A DNA stretch of 64,000 nucleotides from Bradyrhizobium sp. 138 (GCF_023074075.1 NZ_JADPKT010000003.1:232001-296000), one strand, 5' to 3'. Positions 43,382 to 54,066 are shown, counted from the stretch's first letter. Numbers and translations: made by a program. Notes: a model not told the origin generated them from the letters alone.

Positions 43382-44170
43382 CTATACTGATCTGCGCCAG
43401 GGAATAAGCATCGACACCCGTTGTTTGTACTGCCGGTACTCGTCACCGAAGAGAGCGACGAGGTCGTGCTCCTCCAGCGCGATGCCGACGAAGATGTAGA
43501 GCGTGGTGACGGCCGCGAACAGCAGATGGCCCGCGGTCATGGTCGGCGCCGCCCAGAACGCAATGATGAAACCGAGATAGATCGGATGGCGGACGAAATT
43601 GTAGAGCAGCGGCGTCTTGAAGCGCGGCGGCGTCATCTCCTTCCCGACCAGATGGTTGGTCACCTGATGCAATCCGAACAATTCGAAATGGTTGATGATG
43701 AAGGTCGAGGTGAACACCAGCACCCAGCCGGCGAAGGACAGCGTGACCAGTGTCACGGCCAGATCCGGAGTCTCGACGTTCCATATGACGGAGGGCAGCG
43801 GACGCCACTGCCAGAACAGGAGAAGCAGTGACAGGCTCGCCAGCAGCACGTACGTGCTTCGCTCGACCGGTTTGGGGACGAACTGGGTCCACCAGGCCTT
43901 GAACTGCTGGCGCGCCATCACGCTGTGCTGGACCGCGAACAACGACATCAGGAGCAGATTGACGATGACGGCTTCGGCCGTCGAAGTCTCGGTTCCCGAA
44001 TCGATGGTCTTGGGCACCATGACCCCCATGACGAAGCCGATGGCATAGAGAATGGTGACGAAAAACACGAGATATGCCGCAATTCCGTACAGAAAGGCGA
44101 CGACCTTGAAAATGCGTGAGCCCGCAACCTCCGGGCCGATGGAATGAACCTGATGATCAAGTTGGGTCAT
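43382..44170 (-). CDS. mddA: Methanethiol S-methyltransferase-like membrane protein
   Basis: A 262-residue integral membrane methyltransferase of the NnrU/isoprenylcysteine methyltransferase superfamily. ATG 44170 follows CGGAG; upstream codons belong to the divergent regulatory region. About six hydrophobic helices. The segments SLFAVQHSVMAR, PLLYNFVRHPIYLGF and FGDEYRQYKQRV match, from memory, the MddA family that makes dimethylsulfide from methanethiol and S-adenosylmethionine, described also in Bradyrhizobium. The closely related NnrU group is the alternative. It is divergent from a CadC/TolB-type regulator across tandem direct repeats, so control by that regulator is plausible. Confidence 0.78.
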   Translation of the reverse strand: MTQLDHQVHSIGPEVAGSRIFKVVAFLYGIAAYLVFFVTILYAIGFVMGVMVPKTIDSGTETSTAEAVIVNLLLMSLFAVQHSVMARQQFKAWWTQFVPKPVERSTYVLLASLSLLLLFWQWRPLPSVIWNVETPDLAVTLVTLSFAGWVLVFTSTFIINHFELFGLHQVTNHLVGKEMTPPRFKTPLLYNFVRHPIYLGFIIAFWAAPTMTAGHLLFAAVTTLYIFVGIALEEHDLVALFGDEYRQYKQRVSMLIPWRRSV

Positions 44171-44256
44171 GAAACGCTCCGTTGTGCCGAGGCATCGACA
44201 CTGTTTGGTCTTTGCACCATGCATCGCGGACGGGCTCGCGACTTTCGCGGACGATT

Positions 44257-44297
44257 GATTTTCGCCTGAGACGACTTTGATTTTTGCTTGAGACGAC
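44257..44297 (+). promoter_or_regulatory. Tandem 19-bp direct repeat upstream of CadC-like regulator
   Basis: GATTTTCGCCTGAGACGAC (44257-44275) and GATTTTTGCTTGAGACGAC (44279-44297) differ at 2 of 19 positions and are spaced 22 bp start to start, about two helical turns. Direct repeats at this spacing are typical of OmpR/CadC-type winged-helix binding. They lie between the methyltransferase-like gene and the regulator, directly upstream of its GTG start. Confidence 0.75.
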
Positions 44298-44303
44298 GAA
44301 AAC

Positions 44304-45848
44304 GTGCGATTTCGCTTTGAAAACAACGTGCTTGACGGCGACCTGCGGGAACTCACCTGCGGCGGGGTCCCCGTGCCGTTGCAGCCGCAAGTGTTCGATC
44401 TCCTGCTGTTTCTCGTCGCGCAACGCGCGCGTGTGGTCAGCAAGGATGACCTGATCAGCCAGATCTGGAGCGACCGGATCATCTCGGATTTCGCGCTGAA
44501 CAGCCGGATCAATGCCGCGCGCAAGGCGCTTGGTGACGACGGCGCGACACAGCGGCTGATCAAGACCATCCCGCGCAAGGGCTTTCGCTTCGTCGGCGAA
44601 GTCCGGGAAGAGATGGCAATTTCGGTCGCACCAGTCGAAGCCGGGCCCGCTCTCCCGCGCGCGGACCGTCGGGCGGTCGCCGTGCTCGCCTTCGAGAACA
44701 TGAGCGGCGATCCTGCACAGGATTATTTCGCCGACGGGATCAGCGAAGACATCCTGACCGCGCTGTCGAAACAACGCTGGTTCATGGTGATCGCCCGCAA
44801 CTCGTCCTTCACCTATAAGGGACGGGCGGTCCACATCAGGCAGATCGCCGAGGAGCTCGGCGTCCGCTACGTCGTCGAAGGCAGCGTGCGCAAGGCGGAC
44901 AACCGGGTGCGCATCACCGCGCAGCTCAACGATGCTTCGTCCGGCAGCCATCTCTGGGCCGAGCGCTACGATCGCGAGCTGGTCGACGTCTTCGCCGTCC
45001 AGGACGAGATCACCAACGCGATTGCCGCGGCGATCGAACCGCAGATTCATGCGGCCGAGAGTTTTCGCGCCCGCGGCAAGGGGCCTGCGAGCCTGGACGC
45101 ATGGGATCTGTTGATGCGGGCATTGTCGCATTATTGGCGGGTGACGAGGCGCGATCACGCGGCCGCAACGACGCTGCTCGAACGCGCGATCGGGATTGAT
45201 CCGAACTACGGCCGGGCGCTGTCGGTGCTGGCGGCAAACCACATGGTCGGCGTGCATCTCGGCTGGGCCGAGCTCGCCGCGGTGGCCCCAGTGGCGGAAG
45301 CCGCCGCACTGGCCGCGGTACGCTGCGACCATGAGGATGCCTGGGCCCACGTCGCGCTCGGTAGCGTCTGCTTCTCGACACGCAGGCTTGCGGACGCGCT
45401 GTCCGAGTTCGAGCAGGCGCTCGCGCTCAATCCGAACTTCTCGCTGGCGCAAGGCTATTACGCGCTGGCGCTGTCCTATGCCGGACGGCCGAAGGAGTCG
45501 TTCGAGGCCGCCCAAAGGGCGATCCGGCTGTCACCGCGCGATCCGTCGCTGGCGATCTATCAGGGCATCGCCGGCTATGCGCGCTTCACCGAACGCCAAT
45601 ATAGCGAGGCCATCGCGCCCGCGCGCGAGGCGATCCGCCATCGCGGCGATCTCACCGGCGCCTACCGCGTGCTCGCGGTCTCCGCCGGCATGACGGGCGA
45701 CGACATGCTTGCGGAGACGGCGCTGGCCGAGCTCCGCCGCACCCAGCCGGACATCTCGCTGCACTGGATCGCGACGCAGCTGCCATGGGCCAATGAGGCC
45801 GATTGCGAGCACTATCTGGAGGGATTCCGGCGCGCGGGGTTGCGCTAG
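44304..45848 (+). CDS. Winged-helix (CadC/OmpR-type) regulator with TolB-like and TPR domains
   Basis: A 514-residue soluble regulator starting at GTG 44304. The N-terminal winged helix (about residues 1-100) includes LQPQVFDLLLFLVAQR and IPRKGFRFVGEV. A TolB amino-terminal-like domain (about 125-260) contains VAVLAFENMSGDPAQDYF and GVRYVVEGSVRK. A tail of about five TPR-type helical repeats (about 280-510), such as PNYGRALSVLAANH and LNPNFSLAQGYYALALSYAGRP, follows. No transmembrane helix is evident, unlike E. coli CadC. The same domain set is frequent in rhizobia; the ligand is unknown. It is divergent from the methyltransferase-like gene, with tandem direct repeats at its own promoter. Confidence 0.9.
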   Translation: MRFRFENNVLDGDLRELTCGGVPVPLQPQVFDLLLFLVAQRARVVSKDDLISQIWSDRIISDFALNSRINAARKALGDDGATQRLIKTIPRKGFRFVGEVREEMAISVAPVEAGPALPRADRRAVAVLAFENMSGDPAQDYFADGISEDILTALSKQRWFMVIARNSSFTYKGRAVHIRQIAEELGVRYVVEGSVRKADNRVRITAQLNDASSGSHLWAERYDRELVDVFAVQDEITNAIAAAIEPQIHAAESFRARGKGPASLDAWDLLMRALSHYWRVTRRDHAAATTLLERAIGIDPNYGRALSVLAANHMVGVHLGWAELAAVAPVAEAAALAAVRCDHEDAWAHVALGSVCFSTRRLADALSEFEQALALNPNFSLAQGYYALALSYAGRPKESFEAAQRAIRLSPRDPSLAIYQGIAGYARFTERQYSEAIAPAREAIRHRGDLTGAYRVLAVSAGMTGDDMLAETALAELRRTQPDISLHWIATQLPWANEADCEHYLEGFRRAGLR

Positions 45849-46192
45849 GCGATCGCCATGCCGTCGCTACGTCCGCTTGCGCGGCGGTCCGGTGTATTCC
45901 GAGTGGCGCAGGGGGTCTGACCGCCCTCCCGCGACGCTGTGTCGCTAGTCCACCGGCCATGTCGGCCAACGGCCGACATCACGGCTCCCCGGCAATAAAA
46001 GGCCGATCCATCAAAACAGGACGCGCTGTACATTTTTTGTGCTGACCCTGTCGAGACTTTCATCTTGCGGCGCCGAACGAGACTGTGTGAGCCTCGGTAC
46101 CCGGATGGGGACTGGGATGAGCCGGCCGTAGCTTTGCGCGCGAAGACGCCTGCGAAGCGTGTACGGCTGGTCTCGCATGAGAAAGATACGAC
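45849..46192. other. Intergenic region with one hairpin
   Basis: The 344 bp between the regulator and the peptide-binding-protein gene hold no supported gene. ATGTCGGCC-aac-GGCCGACAT at 45959-45979 is a perfect 9-bp stem, probably the end of the upstream transcript. The stretch around 46030-46140 must hold the promoter of the downstream importer. Confidence 0.55.
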
Positions 46193-47743
46193 ATGCCAAA
46201 ACGAGTGTTGCTTGGCCTCCTCCTCGCTTGCGGGCTTGCGGCCCCGGCACTGGCGCAAGAGCCGAAAACGGGGGGCGTGGTCAACGCCGTGATCCAGCCC
46301 GAGCCGCCCGGCCTGATGCTCGCGATCGTCCAGAACGGCCCGACCCAGATGGTGTCGGGCAACGTCTTCGAGGGCCTCTTGCGCTACAACCCCAAGCTCG
46401 AACCGCAGCCGGAGCTCGCCGAGAGCTGGAGCGTCAGCGAGGACGCCAAAACCTATACTTTCAAGCTCAGGAAGGGCGTGACCTGGCACGACGGCAAGCC
46501 CTTCACCGCCGCGGACGTGTTGTTCTCCATCGAGATGCTGAAGCAGACCCACGCGCGCGCCCGCACCAACCTGGCACAGGTCGACAAGATCGAGGCACCG
46601 GACGACCATACGGTGGTCTTCACGCTGAAACAGCCGTTCGGCCCGTTCCTCGGCATCTTCGAGGTCGGCTCGATGCCGATGGTGCCGAAACATCTTTATG
46701 AAGGCACCGACTGGAAGACCAACGCTTACAACAATGCGCCGATCGGCACCGGCCCGTTCATGTTCAAGGAGTGGCAGAAGGGCTCGTTTATCCGCCTGGT
46801 CAAGAACCCGAACTACCACGAGAAGGGCAAGCCCTATCTGGACGAGATCTACTGGCAGATCATTCCCGACGCCGCGGCGCGTTCGGTGGCGTTTGAGACC
46901 GGCAAGGTCGACGTGCTGCCCGGCGGCTCGGTTGAGAATTTCGACGTGCCGCGGCTGTCCAAGCTGAAGGACACTTGCGTCACCGGCGCCGGCTGGGAGT
47001 TCTTCTCGCCGCTGTCCTGGTTGTGGCTCAACAACCGCCAGGGCCCGCTCGCCGACAAGCGGGTGCGGCAGGCGATCATGTATGCGATCGACCGCGACTT
47101 CGCCAAGGACGTGATCTGGAACGGGCTCGGCAAGGTCGCCACCGGCCCGTCCGCCTCGACCATCAAGTACTACACCGCCGACGTGCCGAAGTACCCTTAC
47201 GATCCGGCCAAGGCCAAGGCGCTGCTGAAGGAAGCCGGCTACAAGGGCGAGAAGATCCGGATGCTGCCGCTCGCCTATGGCGAGACCTGGCAACGCTGGG
47301 GTGAAGCCGTGAAGCAGAACCTCCAGGACGTCGGCATGACCATCGAGACGATCGCCACCGACGTTGCCGGCGGCAACCAGAAGATCGGCGACTGGGACTA
47401 TGACATCGCCTTCACCTATCTCTACCAGTATGGCGATCCAGCGCTCGGGGTCGGCCGCAATTACATCTCCAGCAATATCGTGAAGGGACAGGTCTTCAAC
47501 AACGTCGAGGGTTATTCCAACCCGGAGATCGACAAGCTGTTTGCCGACGGCGCGGTCGCGACCCCCGACTCCAAGCGCAAGGAGATCTACGAGAAGGCGC
47601 AGAAGATCCTGGTCGAGGACGTGCCGGTGGCCTGGATGCTCGAGCTGCAATTCCCGACCATCACCCGCTGCAAGGTCAAGAACCTGATCACCACGGCGAT
47701 CGGCGTCAATGACGGCTTCAAGGATGCATGGCTCGACAAGTAG
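46193..47743 (+). CDS. Peptide-type ABC transporter substrate-binding protein
   Basis: Periplasmic SBP_bac_5 (DppA/OppA-like) protein of 516 residues. The Sec signal peptide is residues 1-21 (PALAQ). The signature includes GVTWHDGKPFTAADV, PIGTGPFMFKEW and DKRVRQAIMYAIDRD. It is the first gene of a four-gene importer: two permeases and a fused double ATPase follow. A 240-bp gap containing palindromic repeats separates it from the permeases, so the binding protein may be expressed at a higher level. Ligand unknown; di/oligopeptides or related amines are likely. Confidence 0.93.
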   Translation: MPKRVLLGLLLACGLAAPALAQEPKTGGVVNAVIQPEPPGLMLAIVQNGPTQMVSGNVFEGLLRYNPKLEPQPELAESWSVSEDAKTYTFKLRKGVTWHDGKPFTAADVLFSIEMLKQTHARARTNLAQVDKIEAPDDHTVVFTLKQPFGPFLGIFEVGSMPMVPKHLYEGTDWKTNAYNNAPIGTGPFMFKEWQKGSFIRLVKNPNYHEKGKPYLDEIYWQIIPDAAARSVAFETGKVDVLPGGSVENFDVPRLSKLKDTCVTGAGWEFFSPLSWLWLNNRQGPLADKRVRQAIMYAIDRDFAKDVIWNGLGKVATGPSASTIKYYTADVPKYPYDPAKAKALLKEAGYKGEKIRMLPLAYGETWQRWGEAVKQNLQDVGMTIETIATDVAGGNQKIGDWDYDIAFTYLYQYGDPALGVGRNYISSNIVKGQVFNNVEGYSNPEIDKLFADGAVATPDSKRKEIYEKAQKILVEDVPVAWMLELQFPTITRCKVKNLITTAIGVNDGFKDAWLDK

Positions 47744-47810
47744 TGACGGCCTGACCTTTCTGCTAAGGCTCTCGCTACATGACCTCCGATCGAGCCGCAA
47801 TCTCGCTGCA

Positions 47811-47933
47811 CCTCCCCCGCTTGCGGGGGAGGTCGACGCGTTCGCAGAGCGCGGCGGGAGAGGGCTTTCTCCTCTCGGCGTCCTCTCTGCGGAAACACCC
47901 TCTCCCCTGCCCTCTTCCGCAAGCGGGAGAGGG
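47811..47933. repeat. Palindromic element inside the peptide importer operon
   Basis: Two hairpins: CCTCCCCCGC-tt-GCGGGGGAGG (47811-47832) and CCTCTTCCGC-aa-GCGGGAGAGG near 47911-47932 (one mismatch). They lie between the binding-protein gene and the first permease gene and could lower or uncouple permease expression. Confidence 0.8.
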
Positions 47934-47982
47934 AGCGCACCGTGATTGTCGCTGCGTTCAACCCGATCTGATCGCCATCTAG

Positions 47983-48954
47983 ATGCTCTCCTTCGTTGCT
48001 CAGCGTGTCCTCAAGGGCGTGATCGTCCTGCTTGCGATCGTCGTCCTCAATTTCTTCCTGATCCGACTCGCGCCCGGCGATCCCGCGGTCGTGATGGCGG
48101 GCGAGGCCGGCGCCAGCGATCAGGTCTTCGTCAAGCAGCTCCGGGAAAAGTTCGGCCTCGACAAGCCGCTGCCGGAACAGCTCTTCATCTACGTCAAGGG
48201 CGTCGTGACCCTCGACCTCGGCTTCTCCTTCCGCCAGCAGGCGCCGGTCGCAAAGCTGATCGGGGAACGGCTGCCGGCGACGCTGCTGTTGACGCTGACG
48301 GCATTCGCGATCTCGCTCGCGCTCGGCATCCTGTTCGGCACCTTCGCCGCGCGCTTTGCCGGAACCTTCCTCGACACGGCCATTACCGTGTTCGCGCTGA
48401 TCTTCTACGCCATGCCGCTTTTCTGGGTGGCGCTGATGGGCATCCTGCTGTTCTCGGTCACCATGGATTGGCTGCCGAGCTTTGGTTACGAGACGGTCGG
48501 TGCCAACCTCACCGGCCTCGCCCATGCGGTCGACGTCGCAAAGCACCTGATCATGCCGGCGATGACGCTCGGCCTGTTCTTCATGGCGACCTACACCCGC
48601 ATGACGCGCGCTTCGATGCTGGAGGTGAAGCGGCTCGACTTCGTCAAGACCGCGCGCGCGAAAGGCCTCTCCGACGCCGTGATCCAGCGCCGCCACGTGC
48701 TGCGCAACGCGCTGCTGCCGGTGGTGACGCTGGCCGGCGTCCATTCCGGCACGCTGATCGGCGGTGCCGTCATCACCGAGACCGTGTTCGCCTGGCCCGG
48801 CATCGGGCGCCTGATGTACGACGCCCTGCTCCAGCGCGACTACAATCTGCTGCTCGGCGTCTTCGTGATCTGCTCCGCCATGGTGCTGGTCTTCAACCTG
48901 ATCACCGACCTGGTCTACCGCCTGGTCGACCCACGCATCGAATTCGCCGCATGA
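47983..48954 (+). CDS. Peptide ABC transporter permease (DppB type)
   Basis: A 323-residue inner-membrane permease with six helices. The N-terminus LSFVAQRVLKGVIVLLAIV and FFLIRLAPGDPA are DppB/OppB hallmarks. The cytoplasmic EAA loop is around RTARAKGLSDAVIQRRHVLR. The stop overlaps the start of the second permease by 4 bp (ATGA), so the two are coupled. Confidence 0.94.
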   Translation: MLSFVAQRVLKGVIVLLAIVVLNFFLIRLAPGDPAVVMAGEAGASDQVFVKQLREKFGLDKPLPEQLFIYVKGVVTLDLGFSFRQQAPVAKLIGERLPATLLLTLTAFAISLALGILFGTFAARFAGTFLDTAITVFALIFYAMPLFWVALMGILLFSVTMDWLPSFGYETVGANLTGLAHAVDVAKHLIMPAMTLGLFFMATYTRMTRASMLEVKRLDFVKTARAKGLSDAVIQRRHVLRNALLPVVTLAGVHSGTLIGGAVITETVFAWPGIGRLMYDALLQRDYNLLLGVFVICSAMVLVFNLITDLVYRLVDPRIEFAA

Positions 48955-49790
48955 AACAGTTCTGGAAATCGATGTTGAAGAGTCCGAGCGGGGTCATCGG
49001 GCTCATCATCCTTCTGCTCGCGATCTCGGTCGCATTGTTCGGGCCGATGCTGTTCCCGAACTCGCCCTGGCGCATGGTGCAGCGGCCGTTCCTGCCGCCG
49101 TTCACCCTGTCGACCGTGCCGCTCGGCACTGATGCGCTCGGCCGCGACGTGTTCGCCGGCATGATCTTTGGCGCGCGGGTGTCGCTGCTGGTGGGCCTCG
49201 TCTCCACGCTGGTGGCGCTGGTCGTCGGCGTACCGATCGGCGCCATGGCCGGCTATTTCGGCGGCAAGGTCGACGACGCTCTGATGCGCTTCACCGAGTT
49301 CTTCCAGACCATTCCGAGCTTCGCGCTTGCGATCGTGCTGGTCGCGATCCTGCAGCCCTCGATCTATTCGATCGTGGCCTCGATCGCGCTGGTGAGCTGG
49401 CCGCCGGTGGCCCGGCTCGTGCGCGGCGAGGTGCTGTCGCTGCGCACGCGCGAATATGTCCAGGCCGCCGTGGTCACCGGACAGAGCAACAGCTGGATCA
49501 TCCTGCGCGAGATCCTGCCCAACGCGCTGTCGCCGGTGATCGTGCTGGCCTCGCTGATGGTGGCGACCGCGATCCTCCTGGAATCCTCGCTGTCCTTCCT
49601 CGGCCTCGGCGATCCCAATCTGATCTCCTGGGGCTACATGGTCGGCGCCGGCCGCACCGTGATCCGCCAGGCCTGGTGGATCACCGTGTTTCCCGGCGTC
49701 GCGATCCTGATCTCCGTGCTCGGACTGAACCTGATCGGCGAAGGCCTCAACGACGCGCTCAATCCGCGCCTGTCGCGGGAGGGACGCTGA
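48951..49790 (+). CDS. Peptide ABC transporter permease (DppC type)
   Basis: A 279-residue permease starting at ATG 48951 inside the preceding stop region. LGTDALGRDVFAGMIFGARVSL and FTEFFQTIPSFALAIVLVAI are classic DppC/OppC segments; the EAA loop is around REYVQAAVVTGQSNSWIILRE. It forms the channel with the DppB-type permease. The ATPase gene begins 2 bp after its stop. Confidence 0.94.
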   Translation: MKQFWKSMLKSPSGVIGLIILLLAISVALFGPMLFPNSPWRMVQRPFLPPFTLSTVPLGTDALGRDVFAGMIFGARVSLLVGLVSTLVALVVGVPIGAMAGYFGGKVDDALMRFTEFFQTIPSFALAIVLVAILQPSIYSIVASIALVSWPPVARLVRGEVLSLRTREYVQAAVVTGQSNSWIILREILPNALSPVIVLASLMVATAILLESSLSFLGLGDPNLISWGYMVGAGRTVIRQAWWITVFPGVAILISVLGLNLIGEGLNDALNPRLSREGR

Positions 49791-49792
49791 CG

Positions 49793-51412
<1,620 letters not shown>

Positions 51413-51773
51413 ACGCTTGCGGCACCGGATCGCCGAACTTCGGGATGGTTCCAAAAACTTGCCTGCCGAGCGACGTGAAACATATTCGATCCAACAGCAT
51501 TTGCTTCGCGAGACTGTCCTAGTTGATGACAGCAAGGCTGAATCGACACGAGTTCGCTCGTTTGGCTCGTCGAGTCTTGCAACGAATATGAAGTGGTGAG
51601 CGGTTTCTCAACCCAGCGCATTGAAGGCGCTGGAGATGCGGGACGTGCTCACGCGTTTTTTATTCCTTCGTGATCGGCCGCGCCGCTTCAAAGCCGAAGA
51701 CGGCGCCATACATTCGGATGGAATGATCGTCATCATCTGATGGCGGATTGGCCAACTGAGATTCGGAGCCGCC
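51413..51773. other. Gene-free interval after the peptide importer
   Basis: 361 bp with no supported gene. Weakly AT-rich towards the 3' end, where the promoter of the two small genes at 51774 should lie. No clear terminator hairpin was seen after the ATPase stop. Confidence 0.5.
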
Positions 51774-51947
51774 ATGGGCGAAGTTATTCGATTTGTCTCG
51801 AAGTCCGAGCGCGAGCGCGCGCGCCTCATTCAGGAGGCACGCGCCATCTACGACAGCATCTTCCCGCCGGCTGATCCGGCCGGCGACGGGCAGGACAAGG
51901 CGACCGGCCGCGCGTTTGGCCGCGGCAACGGAAGTCACCTCGCATGA
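51774..51947 (+). CDS. Very small hypothetical protein, overlapping pair partner 1
   Basis: A 57-residue frame, MGEVIRFVSKSERERARLIQ..., preceded by CGGAG. It is charged and helical at the N-terminus with a Gly-rich C-terminus, and has no recognised domain. Its stop overlaps the next start (ATGA), which makes both frames more credible as translated genes. Confidence 0.65.
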   Translation: MGEVIRFVSKSERERARLIQEARAIYDSIFPPADPAGDGQDKATGRAFGRGNGSHLA

Positions 51948-52153
51948 TCAAGATCATCGCCGTGCTCTGCAGCCTCGCCTCTCCGAGCAATTGTCACGAG
52001 CAGATCGTGACCACCTCCGACTTCGCCGAGATTTCGGTGCAATCCTGCCTGATGGGCGCGCCGCAGCTTGCCGACTGGATGAATCAGCATCCGGCGGAGC
52101 GCCTGGCTGCGTGGCGCTGCGTGATCGGGAAGCAGAACGGCAAGGGGATCTAG
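51944..52153 (+). CDS. Very small hypothetical protein, overlapping pair partner 2
   Basis: A 69-residue protein, MIKIIAVLCSLASPSNCHEQ..., with a short hydrophobic N-terminus and four cysteines at residues 9, 17, 34 and 59, so it may be an exported disulfide-containing peptide. The start overlaps the preceding stop by 4 bp. No family recognised. Confidence 0.65.
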   Translation: MIKIIAVLCSLASPSNCHEQIVTTSDFAEISVQSCLMGAPQLADWMNQHPAERLAAWRCVIGKQNGKGI

Positions 52154-52256
52154 CAACGAAGCTCCTTGCGATCGAGCAGGTCACACGGTGACGACAATCC
52201 GCTACCGGCGGATCAACTTGCTCGCGCCTCGCCGGCACACGCTGATCGGCATCGCT

Positions 52257-52541
52257 CTATCGCGTGGTATTGTTCCAGGTGGGGACCGAGTTGGTCACGC
52301 CGACCGAGGGCCAATTGTACGAGCCGACCGACGGCGCCGTGACGGTGCCGACCGTCTGTCCGGATGACCCGTAGGACGCCCTCGGCTGTGTTGCCGATGC
52401 TCCCGCCCCGCTATAGCTCGGCGCCACCACACCTGTGCTGTAATGTCGGCTCGACCGGACCTTCTTTGCTTCAGCCGCGAAAGGCGCGGCAAGCAATCCG
52501 GTCGCAATGAGCGCGGCAATGGCGAATTTGATGGTTTTCAT
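52257..52541 (-). CDS. Small secreted Ser/Thr/Gly-rich protein
   Basis: A 94-residue protein from ATG 52541, which has AAGGA 8 bp upstream; the longer frame to 52580 lacks a site. The signal peptide spans residues 1-23 (ending AAEAK). The mature chain is of low complexity with repeated Ser, Gly, Thr, Tyr and no cysteine. It is probably a secreted or surface-associated unstructured protein of unknown role. It stands alone between small genes. Confidence 0.75.
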   Translation of the reverse strand: MKTIKFAIAALIATGLLAAPFAAEAKKVRSSRHYSTGVVAPSYSGAGASATQPRASYGSSGQTVGTVTAPSVGSYNWPSVGVTNSVPTWNNTTR

Positions 52542-52737
52542 GGCTGATCCTTTCGCCCGCTGCACGCCCCAATATTCCAACTGTTCATTCGCCGGACAAT
52601 TTCCATAGGTCTCGGTTCATAACTCCGTGCGCGGATGAAGGTGCCGGAGCGCAGGGAGCCGTGCATCCGCCGCCTTCGGATGGACCCGAATCAGCGTTAG
52701 TGCATTGCGTTCAGTGACTTCCCTGGACGCGAGCAGC

Positions 52738-53058
52738 ATGACCGGCGCCGAACTGAAGCAACTCCGCAACGATCTCTCCGACGCGCTTGAGCGCAAGCTC
52801 ACGGCGGCGGACATGGCAAGGCTGTGCGGATTGCCGGAGAAGGGCGGCGCCGACACCATCCGGCGCTGGGAGGTCAGCGGTCCGACGCCGTCGGCGACCA
52901 AAGTGCTGCGCGTGCTCGCGATGGCGAGCGAACGCTATCCGATCCTGGAGAAGTTCGACATCTTCGATCGCCATGACGTGCGCGAGGAGGACCGACCTGC
53001 AAAGCGCGCGGCCTTCCGCGAACAGATGCGCGATGAGGCGCGGCGCCGTCTTGGTTAA
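52738..53058 (+). CDS. Helix-turn-helix (Cro/CI-like) protein
   Basis: A 106-residue protein, MTGAELKQLRNDLSDALERK, with a helix-turn-helix that resembles Cro/CI or MqsA-type domains (KLTAADMARLCGLPEKGGADTIRRWE). A TTG at 52705 is a possible earlier start, but neither start has a strong site. The C-terminus is basic and helical (EQMRDEARRRLG). It may be a small transcription factor; no partner toxin is adjacent. Confidence 0.75.
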   Translation: MTGAELKQLRNDLSDALERKLTAADMARLCGLPEKGGADTIRRWEVSGPTPSATKVLRVLAMASERYPILEKFDIFDRHDVREEDRPAKRAAFREQMRDEARRRLG

Positions 53059-53282
53059 CGAAGCACGCGCAGAGGTTACCGGGAAGAGGTGAAGTTAAGC
53101 CTTCCTTCAGCATTTCTTAAGCCGGCATTAAGCACGAAAATCATTTGCGACCCAATAAGTTAGCTTGGGCCTCGCTGTGCCACGCATGTGACAGCATTTT
53201 CGTCAAAAGCGAGCTATCTGCAAAACCAACGCGGCGCGGAAAGCGCGCCTGCCGGGGACATTGAGTGCTGGAGTTCAAGACG

Positions 53283-54008
53283 ATGAAGAAGATTCTGTTT
53301 GCGACCGTTGCGCTGCTCGTGATGGGCGCTGCTGCGCCGGCCGTCGGTGCCGATCTCGGCAACCGCAACTACTACAAGACGCCCGCGCCGGCCTATGCCG
53401 CGCCGATCTACAACTGGACCGGTTTCTACGTCGGTGGCCATATCGGCGGCGCGTTCTCCAGCGACAACAATTTCAACGGCCTTTCTACCGGCAACAACGG
53501 CAACGGCCGTTTCCTCGGCGGCGTGCAGGTCGGTGCAGACTGGCAGTTCAACCCGAACTTCGTGGTCGGTGTCGAAGGCCAGTATTCCTGGCTCTCCGGC
53601 AGCGTCGGCGCAGTGTTTCCGGGCGGCATCGCCTACACCAACGACCAGCGCGGCCTCGGCTCGATCACCGGCCGCGTCGGCTACACCTGGGGACCCGGCC
53701 TCGTCTACGTGAAGGGCGGCTATGCCTATTCAGACAACAATGAGAAGGTGACGGTCGGTGGCGTGCCGACCGCCTTCGTGATCACTGGCGATCACCGCAA
53801 CGGCTACACCGTCGGCGCCGGCCTCGAATACATGTTCGCCCCGAACTGGTCGGCCAAGGCCGAGTACCAGTACTACAATTTCGGCGACGCGAGCTTCACC
53901 GGCGGCCCGCTGGCGGGCACCGGCAGCTTCACCACCGACGACCACACCATCAAGGCGGGCGTCAACTACCGCTTCAACTGGGCGAGCCCGGCGGTGGCGC
54001 GCTACTGA
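53283..54008 (+). CDS. Outer-membrane beta-barrel protein (Omp25/31-like porin)
   Basis: A 241-residue outer-membrane protein. ATG 53283 has GGAG 10 bp upstream. The signal peptide spans residues 1-23 (ending AVGAD), followed by a short Ala/Pro linker and an eight-stranded-type barrel with YNWTGFYVGGHIGGAFS, GVEGQYSW, VGYTWGPGLVYVKGGYAYSD and YNFGDASF. This matches the Omp25/31/RopB-type surface antigen family, abundant in rhizobia. The C-terminus ends in aromatic Tyr, as barrels usually do. It is followed by a strong intrinsic terminator. Confidence 0.9.
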   Translation: MKKILFATVALLVMGAAAPAVGADLGNRNYYKTPAPAYAAPIYNWTGFYVGGHIGGAFSSDNNFNGLSTGNNGNGRFLGGVQVGADWQFNPNFVVGVEGQYSWLSGSVGAVFPGGIAYTNDQRGLGSITGRVGYTWGPGLVYVKGGYAYSDNNEKVTVGGVPTAFVITGDHRNGYTVGAGLEYMFAPNWSAKAEYQYYNFGDASFTGGPLAGTGSFTTDDHTIKAGVNYRFNWASPAVARY

Positions 54009-54033
54009 TCGGTTACCGCAATCTTACCATGAG

Positions 54034-54066
54034 AGGGCCGGCGATTTCGCCGGCCCTTCTTTTTTC
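54034..54066 (+). terminator. Intrinsic terminator after the porin gene
   Basis: Stem AGGGCCGGCG-attt-CGCCGGCCCT followed by TCTTTTTTT, 26 bp after the stop codon. A textbook Rho-independent terminator. Confidence 0.93.

Noticed and set aside
45845..47800. 650-residue minus-strand frame opposite the peptide-binding protein
   Set aside because: Antisense shadow; the plus strand has signal peptide and SBP motifs.
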